Shown here piece after piece: positions 49,203 to 60,200 of a DNA stretch of 64,000 nt. The translations under genes and the position numbers were made by a program. The DNA comes from Corallium rubrum. Its lineage: Eukaryota > Cnidaria > Anthozoa > Scleralcyonacea > Coralliidae. Below the pieces are notes generated by a model. That model saw nothing but the letters and a program-made list of their open reading frames with translations. It was not told the DNA's origin and ran no database searches. Location: assembly GCA_964035015.1 (NCBI GenBank), contig OZ036005.1:5645188-5709187 (forward strand), read 5' to 3'. The stretch's first letter is position 1. Every line of letters begins with the position of its first letter.

Positions 49203-50764
49203 CTACCTTGATAATACTGGTGCAGCAATTGACTTCCACATATTCATATCTTCCTGAACAATTTCATGAAAAAGTTCAGTAGCATGACCATCAGATATTT
49301 CATTCAGTTCTTCCAGAAATGAGAGTAATGATTTTCGGGCTTGTAGTCTCATTTTATTCCTTGTTTTCAAGTCGGCTTTGTTGTAAGCAGACTCTGACCA
49401 TTCTTTGTCATCTGGTTCTGTCTGTGTGGCAGTATCAACACTCGGTGGGATAGCATTGTGTTGTTGCACAACTTCTGTAACTCTACTTGGGTCAGAGTCA
49501 ATATGGCTGTACCGATGTGGAGCTTCCGATATGTGAGATACGATTGTTGATACTCTATCACCACTGTGACCTGCACCAGATAGGAAGTCACCACCTTTCA
49601 AGTGGTTAAAAGATTCGGCAAACCCATTAATAGCTGAAAGATTTCTCCTGCATGGGATAACAATCCTACTGACATCACTATTGGAGTACCCAGATGAGAT
49701 GCTGAGCTCTGTGGTGGTTGTGGTACCAGTAGGGCTTTCCGTGGTATGGTCATCTGGTACCACAATGGTATTCACAGGAGATGGACTGGTACCACTGCTA
49801 CTACTGGAGACCAACCTTGGCCCACTCAGTGGGAAATGCAATGACACACTTTCTGGAACTTGGTGTGATGTCGATTGATCTTCAGAGCCTTTTGGGAGAA
49901 TAACAGTTTGCAATGTCATTGATGGTAGACTGGATATTGATCCCAAATGAAACATGCTATTCACAACCTGGTCACAATCTCGTAGCAGCTCTTGGACATA
50001 GCTCCGTATACATCGACCAGTCAATGGTGGATCAATACCAGCATTTAAGCACATGGCTTTAATGATGTCCATGTGTTTATTCTTCCCCAAAGGAAGATGT
50101 GAGTACCATATAGCACTGCTTATCTTCTTGGGGTGTTGAAAAAGGACTTCATTTCTTGGATTACGATGCTCCAGGTACTTCTTGATTATCGTAACAGGAC
50201 AGCATATTGAGCCGACTTTGGCATAAATACATGTCTTCCGTATATCTGACCGACATCGGTCAGGTGTTTTGTAGTCCAACTGATAGTACTCCTGTCCCAC
50301 TTCATCTTTAGACAAAACCAGCATGGACCATGTGAGCTCTCGAAGCATACGTTTGTCAATGTTCGAGAAAAAGTACGATGCAATGTAGAACCAAACTGTT
50401 TGAATAAGCACCTGTGGATCTTCTGTTGTCACCAAGCCTAACTGACCAGCTTTGTACAACTTAAGGATTGTTTCCCTTGTACACTGGGGAAACCGGTTGT
50501 TATCTGCATCTTCTGGTAGGTTGTCCAAGGTTCTGTTCACCTGACGGAAGTCAAAATCTGAGGAAATCGAGAAGTCTTTCTTGAGTGGAGAACTTCGCAG
50601 GTACAAATCCAGAGAGTGCTTGATTGACTTTAGTGTATTCTTCTTGTACTGGGTACCATTGGGACGTCTTGCTGTGAGGTAGAACTGCTCAAGGGCATTG
50701 GCAATTTCATGACGAGTCATATCTTCCAAAGATTTGAGCGTGGAGCCTTGTCTGAAAAGCCAAT
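49203..50764 (-). CDS. DUF3504 gene exon 2
   Basis: Starts with the acceptor CTATAG then ATTGGCTT; the peptide continues DWLFRQGSTLKSLEDMTRHE. Ends with stop TAG. An in-frame ATG at 50858 lies in the intron and is not used in this model. Confidence 0.85.
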
Positions 50765-52674
50765 CTATAGGAAAAAGGATATAGTTATACAGTAGCTGGT
50801 GTTTACATTTCTCCAAGTTAAGTTCAGGGATGAACAGTCTATTTGATAAACTTACCATCTCCCCTTAAACTCATCCCCTCAAGTTCCCAAAATGTACTAA
50901 AAGTAAAGGACCAACCTTTTCAACTGGTTTTCAAGTGTTGGGGGGTGACACCACCCTTGATGTACACCCCTCTTCTCAAACCCTCTTTATTCTTTTTTTT
51001 TCAATTTAGAATAACTATATGGTTAAATTGTATATATATTATTCATAGATACAATACTTAAATAGATTGTAATATATTGCTAAGTCATGCAGTACTAATA
51101 TACAAAAATATTGTGGGGCCTAGATAAAAATTACTATTAATTGTAATTTTAGCTACCCTGATTAAATATAGTGTTATATAATAAATTATGATATACCGTA
51201 GTTTAATTTTATATTTTCAAATGGAAAAAGATCTACTTTTCAAGTAACATTATTTTCCTCCATTTGAAGATATAGACTTATTAGATTCACCCTGACTCAA
51301 AGGACTCATCCAGTCCTTTTGCAGCTTTTCCAAAATATATCATCAAATCTGTTTTTCCAAATTTGCTGCCAAGCTTCAGCTCAAGAATTTAGTAATCTAA
51401 CCACAACATAAACCCTAACCCTAATCCTAATCAGAAATCTGGTTTACCAATAATACCACCTAGATTTTAGGAAAAACATATTTGAGGACATATTTTGGAA
51501 AACCTGCAAAAGGACTGGATGGGTGCTTTTGAGTCATCCCTTTTAGTCGAAACCACCAAATAAATGGTGATTAATTTTGGTCACCAATGCCAAAATTTAA
51601 TATATTAATAATTTTTGTTAAATAATTTTCATCAAAAATAAATAATATATAATTTGATATATAAGATGTCTTAAATTTTACAAAATAAATACAGTATTAG
51701 CAATTGTAGTAGTTTTAACACTAAAGGGAGTTAAACCAGTTTCTATAGAAACTATGGCTCTTTGGCTTATCTAGGAATCTAGACTAATTAATTTCAAAAT
51801 AACCTAGGGTGGCTAAGGGGGAAAGTTCCCTGTTTGTCAACACAAACGCTATATCTCTGAAAATCATTTACCAAGGTTCATATTTCAACAGGCATTTTAA
51901 TAATCCCGACTAATCGGTTTTCCATGGGGGAAAATACGAAAAATTAATACCCTGGAGACGCACTTGTATTTTAAATTCAACTTGTACACGACATGGACTT
52001 TAATATTTATACGAACTAACTCGAAGATAATCCATACTATCTTATTAATATTTATGTAGCGTCCTTTGTCATTATTTTTATGCTTATCAGCGCATGCGAT
52101 AAATAATGGACTATTTTCTCATATTGTACCATTATTAATTATTGCCATAAAACACCCTCTACAGTTCACAGATATAAAAGGTTCACGTATTCGCAAGCAC
52201 AACAGAAAACAGAACTTTAAAAGCGATGTACAGCTCGAATATGTCTATTATTTTAGCCTTTAGATTTGTTGGGTATCTAGGTAATATTTAGTAATAATAA
52301 CGGAATACTAAATACAGGTGATATATTTCTTTACCTCGGAAAACGCGAACGCCAAATTTCACCGCTTGCTTTTGGCTTTCCGAGACGGATTCCTTGTCCA
52401 AAAATTCAAACTCCTCTGGAGTTTCGAATCTTGATCGCAGCTGAAACGTTTGTTGAAACATTCCGATATTATTCACGTCGAAGACATGCGGCTTATTCAA
52501 TGGGACAATTGACACCATTGACGGCAACTCTTTTGAAGGAATATCTGGCTGCTCTTGGCAAAATCTTGTTTCTTTTTCCACTGGCGTGTCCTCGGGCAGT
52601 TCGTCCATCGGCGCGGTGATGTCCATCGGATTCAAATCCTTGTCTACACGCAAAGGAACAGGTTTCTCTCTCAT
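49203..52674 (-). CDS. Crypton-derived DUF3504 protein, 633 aa, 2 exons
   Basis: CDS: complement(join(49203..50764, 52335..52674)); junction codon GAT, intron 1570 bp with GT-AG. Residues ~98-185 form the helical N-terminal part of a tyrosine-recombinase fold (QKQAVKFGVRVFRDWLFRQG; RRPNGTQYKKNTLKSIKHSL). Residues ~200-400 form the catalytic-like part (CCPVTIIKKYLE; WYSHLPLGKNKH; AGIDPPLTGRCIRS). In active recombinases this last motif is HxxR; here the Arg is kept (R367) but the His is Arg and no C-terminal Tyr is evident, so strand cleavage is unlikely. Residues ~415-520 are Ser/Thr-rich, and the C-terminus is charged and helical. Vertebrate relatives (QRICH1, KIAA1958, ZMYM2/3/4) act in the nucleus; a nuclear, DNA- or protein-binding role is inferred. 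Divergent from the C2orf81-like gene. Confidence 0.85.
51288..51545. mobile_element. MITE in the DUF3504 intron
   Basis: Inverted arms: CTGACTCAAAGGACTCATCC / GGATGGGTGCTTTTGAGTCA, and TTTTCCAAAATAT / ATATTTTGGAAAA. The loop contains AACCCTAACCCTAA. Confidence 0.78.
52335..52674 (-). CDS. DUF3504 gene exon 1
   Basis: Begins MREKPVPLRVDKDLNPMDIT and ends SQKQAVKFGVRVFR with donor GTAAAG. ATG at 52674 is the first in frame; an upstream non-coding exon cannot be excluded. Confidence 0.8.
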
Positions 52675-54176
52675 ATCAGCGAGTTTCCCACACCCGGGGA
52701 TATTGGAGAAGAAACTGTATTATTAATATTATGAGTCATATAGCTCGGTTCTTCGTAAAATATGCAAAGCTAACCGATTATATTGTCTTCGTCATATTCA
52801 TCTTTTGTAATGCACCATCGACCAATAGGCGCTATCCTTCTATAACCTATTGGCCAATCACAGCTCACCGTTGACAAAACGACGACGATTTCTTTGTTTA
52901 TCACGCGGGTAATATTTTATTGACATCTTCAAACCCCATTATATCATTACAGCGAAAGTTGAAAACAATGAATGAGTGAGGTTAGTCAATACAAACGGAA
53001 AGAGCAAAGGAAATAACTCATATCCGTAAAAAAGAAATACGTTATTTTTTTGAAATTAGCAATTAGCCCTGTGGTATTAGCTGCCTCACAAGTTTTACTT
53101 TATTAAACTTCTATAATATTAAGTGTATCTATATATCAAAGTGCACGAGGAATGCATTTCCTTAGTGATTATTATACAAAACACATAGACAAGTCCAAAA
53201 TATGTTCATATGTACATACGCTCAACTTTATTTTTCTGTAACCTTTTAACTGAATACATAAACATATTATCTTGTTTTGGGGATAAAACATCAATGAACA
53301 AATGAATTAGTGCGCAGTTTCTTGGAACATCATAATAATTTCCTTATTATGGTTTTTACCATTATCTATTGTGATTAAATTTAGATAATTTGCTTTATTA
53401 TTGACATACAATATGATATGCTTATTTTCCAACTATTAAAAATGCTATTAATGCTTTGCTCAACTGTTTTACAAAAATGTTTGGCTATTAAAATCATTAA
53501 AAAATCTCAAAAAATATGACATTCATGTATTAGCAAAACTAAATGAAAAATTTCTAGTTTTATTTTTAAACAATGTACTGGACAGGACCAATGGATAGTA
53601 AAAAGACTATAAAAAGGTTGGTAGTATATCATTTTGATTTCTTTACTAACATCGAAATGCTCAAAAAATATTCAAAACATAAATTTACATAAATTTTAAT
53701 AAATTTAATAAATTAACACAAATTACAAAAATTGTGTGTCATGAATAATTAGATCTGTACAAATGAAGCAATCTGATTGGCTGATATAAATAGAAACTAA
53801 ATTTGACGGTTTTACTTACTTTTACTTTAATTTTACATGTTTTTACGGTTTTACTTACTTTTACTACCTTGTTAATCACGGTAAAGTTAAAAGCACCAAC
53901 AATTTTACGGATTGCTTCCGTTTGTACAAAATACAATTGCGAGTATTTCCGAGCATATTTACGAAGATCATCCGATGTTTGTATAACCATGGTAACAACA
54001 AAGCGCCATTTTGGATTTTCTTGGAGACAAAAAATATCGAAACAGGGGAGAATAGTTTTCTGTGATTTTACCGACCTTTTAGTGACCGAAGGCCTCTGAA
54101 ATTTCAGATGTAATTAAAACGTGTCCAAGCTACAAAGAATAGCTATCTTTTGGAAGGAAAAAACTGCGTTTTTGCC
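52675..54176. promoter_or_regulatory. Divergent intergenic region between two host genes
   Basis: 1.5 kb between the start codons of the minus-strand DUF3504 gene and the plus-strand C2orf81-like gene. It must hold both promoters unless untranslated exons lie farther off. CAATCACAG/CCAATAGG words occur near 52830 and the rest is A/T-rich. No TATA box could be assigned. Confidence 0.5.
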
Positions 54177-54274
54177 ATGAGTAAGTCTCGAAATGAGAAG
54201 AAACCGCCAGTGCAACCCGCTCCTGTTCCTGCTACGAATGATATTATTCCTGGGAAATTTAACGAAAATCAATG
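54177..54274 (+). CDS. C2orf81-like exon 1
   Basis: ATG at 54177 starts 32 codons plus 2 bases, ending in the Trp codon split before donor GTAAGG. Confidence 0.82.
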
Positions 54275-57200
54275 GTAAGGCACCGTAATATAAACAGAGT
54301 AGGTAGTATGGAGAAATATGGTATGTTATAGAGTGATAGAAACGTTATATATGTTGATATATGTTGGTTTTATGGTAATATTCTGCTGAAATGTATGAAC
54401 ATCAGAACATGAACAGAATACCTAATTTCTATAATATTTCTCGGATATCATTTGTAATATGCCATGTTAGTATGCTATACATAAATGTCTGGGGTGTTCA
54501 TTTTATTTCAAAAACTGAAAAGGCCACACTTTATATTTGAGAAAAAGAGTGCACTTTATATTTGTGTGTGAGAGAGAGAGAGAGGGACAACTCTCTCTTT
54601 CTCAAATATAAAGTGCACCCTCTTCAGTTTTTGAAATAAAATAAAGTGAGTGCCCCGGGCATTTATGTTTCATGCTGGCCTAATCTCAGGTTGCCCGCTA
54701 GACTGAACTGAAGCACTTTCACCTCTCAAACTCAGTATGTTGTTTTGAATGAGATTGGTGTCAAATCCACATAAAATAATGATTCTCCTGCAGTCAGGAG
54801 CTGTATTATTAAAAGGCAATAGACCTTTCTGCATGAAGTGTGTGGATAACATGCTGAGAGATTTGATTGGCTCTTGCAAAATGTCGGACAAACATGGGTC
54901 ATTAGCCAATCAGATTTCTCAGAAAGAAAGATCACGTCATGCGGAAAGGTCTATTGATACAAATTTTAGAGTAACAGCGAAACCAAGCCTATCAAATTTT
55001 TGTAGCAAGGGAAGTGACTGCTGTCTATATGAAATTTTAAAATTTTTTTACAAAGGCAGTGGCAAAATTGCTGATATTTTCTGAGGGGCCAAGGGATCAT
55101 CCTTAAAGTGGGGGCACTTATTTGAAAGGGGCACATATTTGAATCATTATTCTATAATATTCTTATATATTTGTATATTTTATGCTGTCTAATAGCAGAC
55201 AATTTTACTTCTGAGAGGAACACATTTTGGCAAGTTGAGGTTTAACACCATTATTTTTGCTAAATAATACCATGATTGAATAATACATGTACCATCCTGG
55301 TTTCTTTTGTTTTCACACAGTGATTTAATATCTAATTACATATCACATGAAATTGCCCTAAACGTAATTGTTTATTTTGTTTTAAAAGGAATTCTATGAT
55401 TGAACAAGAAACTGGACAAGATTTTGTTCTTGATATTGTGGATGAAATTGTTGACTGTACAATTAAAGTCATCTATGATAAATACATTCAAAGCCAACTT
55501 AATCCCTACTCTATAGAAGCAGCTAAGGACTTGCTTTTGCAAATTATTGAGGTACTTTGAACTTTTGTTGTGATTTAAATGTGGTTAAATGTAATTTAAG
55601 CAAAGTTAGCTGCCGATGTAGTTAGCCAGCGGACTACCCCTTACGATCTTGGGGAGTTCCAAGATCTTGAGGAGGCCCAGGGGCGCACACGCACGGTTCC
55701 CATTTGGCGGGGCTTGTGTCTGTATAGCGTTGCTGCTATCTTTGCTGGCTTTGCTTGCTAGCCTGTTGCTCAGCTCTCGTGTCTTTTGCATTGGATTGTC
55801 GCTTGTTCCTTTTGTTTTTGCTAATAGCTTGCAGTGTCGTTTGGCACAGTAACGCTATGCCTCGACATACCCGCAATAGCCAGGAAAGCGCTTTTTTGCC
55901 AAATACTTCCACTAGCTAGCTCGAGTGGATATACAGTGTCTTCAAACAATTTGGCAACCTCATCGAATAGCGCCACTACTACGCCTGTGACTACAGCCCC
56001 CAATGAGCTAGTAAACGCGGTAGTCTCCACCCTTGAAGGATCATTGATCCAGTTGGTAGATTCCGCTGTTTCTTCGCGTATTCCACCGTCTACGTCGTCC
56101 CCGAGCTTTCCGTCGACTTCGAGTCCTCTTCTATACCGCAGACCGTTGCACGCGTTGGGACGACACAAGAGAGAGACTTGGAGCAAGTCTAGTCCTCTTC
56201 CAGCTACGGCCACTGCAGTTTTGTCGTCCAACCTTCCATCACGTCCAGCCATCCATGGTCAAGCCTCTTTAGCTGCTGGACATCCTAACGCACTGAGAAC
56301 CGAGACACAAATGATGGAAAACATTGGCCAACAACCCCTGCATTCCAATGCTGCTTCAGGTGGTATGCCAACTCCATATTTTCAATCGCAGGGACAAGGT
56401 AGGCTCGTTCCATCTTTTGTTAATACCTTAATTACAAATCCTGTTGTTGCATCGGGTCCACCCTTGTCTATAGCACCAAGTCCATCTAGTCTTGATACCG
56501 TGTACCAAACAAGTTCTTCGCAACAAGTCAACCGTTCGTGTTCGGCCCCGGTTACACTCCTGTCCCGTATAAGACAGTTTCGATGATTCTGACCGGCAAG
56601 TTCATCAACTTGTGCGACCTGCTACCTGAGAATGCCTCGCCACAAGATAATGAACCACAGCTATTGCTTGATGGTCGTTTAGTTTTAACGGGCTCATCCA
56701 AAAAACCGCGTCGCGAGATTGTCGATATCATTTCGTGGTTAGAGGCTTTCACTGTATTTAGCTTAGTCCTAACTACCCATTACCCGCACCGGTGGAAAGA
56801 CCTAACAGTAAAAAAATTGTTGATCTTGCGCACATTTCGCCAATTTCAAGGCAAAGCTTGGTTGTGTTATGATATTGCTTTTCGGCAACATGCTGCAGCC
56901 ACTGACCTTGTCGATTGGTCGCACATAAATGTTCAATTGTTTAACTTCCACACGGCTGGTTCAACCGTTCGTAGCCAAGAAAACCGACTAACATCGCCCG
57001 GCGTTGAAGCGCAAGGGAATCCTGCAGCTACAGTCCTCTGTACTTCGTGGAATAGAGGACTCTGTGTTGCCCGATCTAACCAGTGTCGCTTTAAGCATAG
57101 CTGTTTGATATGCTCAGCAAATCACCGTTCGAGCGAGTGTTCGGCCTCGTATGGGCAAGATCATTCGCCCGAGTACCGTAACAAGCGCAAGAAGCATTGA

Positions 57201-60200
57201 GTATTAACCAGGGGTATTAACTTTATACATGCTAACGGTCTGAAGCGTAGGCCCTCTAGCCCTACGGTTTTTACACAATTGTGCTCGGATATTGCTTGAC
57301 TGTTGGGCTTATAACCCAGGAGTTAGTTCTATATGCATGTTATCCGTAATGTTGTTTTTTACAGTTAGACTTGTTGTTAGCAGTAGTAGCTCGTGTCTTA
57401 GGACGGAATGTTACTCTTCGTTACTACTCAGTGTTGTTGCTTAGGTAGTTTATGCAAAAAAAAAAATAAAAAAAAATTAATAATAAATACCACTACTAGA
57501 ATTCTTCGTTTGGCTGGCTTATACAGGTTTAAAGCTAGTGTTCCGCATCGTTCAACTCGCCTTAGTTAATGGTAGTGGTCTTGGCCCGTTTTTCCTGTTC
57601 TCGCGTGGCTTTTTCGTGTTTGTGGTTGTCAGTTATCCGGATCCCCCCATGTTATTCGATAATCGTGCTAACGCTTCCACGCCAAAAGAACTCGTTGTAT
57701 GGAAATAAAATAAAATCGAACCTTGTCTTGTCTGCATTCTATGTTTGCGGGTACCCCCGTCTGGCAGAGCGTATCTGGTAAACAACTCCGTATTTGGGGG
57801 AAGCCCTCTTTTGAGAACTTTGCAGCGAACGTTCGCTAGACGTGTGGGCGCCAGTCATTGGCGCCAGTGCGTACGTCATTCTTTGCTGACTCAGGAACTG
57901 TAGCAACCGGGGGGCGGGGGGCACGCTTAGTCCATGCGCGACGAGTATGCAGTTCTCTTTGTCAGCATCCACCGACACCGAACAGAATACTTAGTTTAGT
58001 CTTCATTATAACTTCATTATAAGTCTTCACGGTATGCCTTGGTTATACGGGGGGAGTTCCACGACTTGGGAACTTCTTTCCTGAGTTAGTAAAATGCAGC
58101 TTAAGTGGGCTCTAGGCCGTAGCGAGTAATGATCGTTTTTTTCAATACACGCCCCCCCCCCACCCCTCCCCCCCCCCCCCACCCCAAAAAAAAAAAAATT
58201 CTTGTAACCTTGCGCAGTGTCGTAGTAGAAGTTATAGCTCGTTGATTGTGCTGCAGGGTCGCTGCCTCCTGTTTCCATGGTTCTCCGCTCAATTACAGAG
58301 GTTCACCTCCGAACTCGTGCGTCACCCTGATCGTCGCAAGGTCGACTATGTCTTAACAGGCATTCGAAGTGGGTTGATCTGGGGTTCGATCAGCAGCTTC
58401 CTTTAGTGTCCGCTCGTAAAAATAAGCTTCTGCCTACCAACACCCAGACGTAGTCGACGCCTAATTACAAAACGAAGTGGTCTTGGGAGGGGTTGCGGGT
58501 CCTTTCGATACCCCACCTCTCTCCAACCTCCACGTTAGCAGCTTTGGGGTAATTCCGAAGTCCGGTCAACCGGGAAATGGCGCCTAATGCACGGGTCATA
58601 GTGTCAACGATGGTATAAACCCGGATCAATTTTCTCTCCGGTATATCAAATTCGATGACGTGGTCGCGATGGTTAGTCGTTTTGGACGAGGCGCGTTAGT
58701 GGCCAAATTCGATGTCCAAAGTGCCTATCGTAAGGTTGCCATTTCTCCATCACAGCGGGTTTTGCTTGGCATGAAATGGAGGAAGAAATTTTACATTGAT
58801 CTCGCCTTGCCCTTTGGTCTACGATCGGCGCCACTTATTTTCAATTCGATTGCTGACTTAGTAGAATGGATTCTGCAGCACAACTATTCCATAGCTGACC
58901 CTACACTATTTGGATGATTACATCACGGCTGGCCCTCCCAATTCGCCTCAATGCGCGCATAATTTGACTTTGGCCTCGTCCGTTTGCGAAGCATTAGGCT
59001 TACCTTTTCAGCCTGGTAAGACAGTGGGCCCCACTACCTGTCTCGTAGTTCTTGGTATTGAGCTCGATTCCGTGCAGCAAATCGCTCGCTTGCCTGACAA
59101 CAAGCTGTCTGCTCTCTGCTATACTTGAAAAGCTGGCGTTGTCGCAAATGGTGCTCCAGAACGCAGTTAGAGTCACTAATTGGTACCCTTCACCATGCGT
59201 GTCTAGTGGTTTGGCCTGGGCGCACCTTCTTGCGTCGCATGATCGTTTTGCTATCTGGTTTTCGCCGTCGCGATCATCCTATTCGCGTGAACAGCGAGTT
59301 CCGTAAAGATCTGCAATGGTGGATTGGATTTTGTCCAAGCATGGAATGGCACAAATTTCTTTCTTCTCCCAGCTCTTGTCCCGGTCGCGGACTTGCAAGT
59401 TACTTCGGATGCAGCCGGTGCCGTCGGATATGGAGCACTCTACCAACGGGAGTGGTTCAACCAGCCCTGGATGCCCTCTCAACCAAGCTTATCTATTGCG
59501 TATAAGGAGTTGTTTCCAGTGGTGGTAGCAGCTCATTTATGGGGGCACAAGTGGTCTCGACAACGTGTCTGTTTTTACTTAGATAATGTTTCGATCGTTT
59601 ACGTCCTCAACTCTCGCACATCAAAAGATCAACCGATTATGCATTTGCTGCGCGCACTGCTGATGGCGGCTGCGCGCTATATTTTTTCGTTTGAAGCAAA
59701 ACATCTTTCTGGACGCGAGAATCGTGTTGCTGACGCTCGTTCACGTTTCAATCGGCAGGTGTTTCGACAGCTAGCTCCAGAAGCACTACCACAGCCGATT
59801 GCCGTGTCAAATGGCCTTCTGCGTCAACTGGCGCCAGTTCATTAGAAGCACAATGCCACTCCTTTCTTTTGCAAGGCTTAGCTCCGTCGACACGGAAGAC
59901 CTACAGCTCGGTGCAACGTTTATCCACAAACTTCTGCCGAATGAATGGTCGGGTTCATCCAGATGGCTCTCCCTTTCCTGCTGAAGAATGGACTCTCTGC
60001 TTATTTGCTACCAATCTCGCAGCGTCTCTAAAGCCCGTACAACCAGGAGCGACTTGCTCGCCCTCTCATCATCTTTCAGTCGGTGACGTGACGGTAGACC
60101 GTCGCTGTAATCCGTCTTGCATTCAAGTCTGCATTAAGGCCTCTAAAACCGGCCCATTCCGCAAAGGATGCGTGATTACCCTCGGTCGCGGTAGTCCGCC

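Noticed and set aside
50765..50858. Alternative start of the DUF3504 protein at the ATG at 50858
   Set aside because: The segment lies upstream of a good acceptor, is not conserved-looking, and splicing from 52335 restores the expected domain continuity (VFRDWLFRQG).
51412..51432. Interstitial telomere-like AACCCTAACCCTAA
   Set aside because: Only about two repeats, in the loop of a MITE; too short to mean anything.
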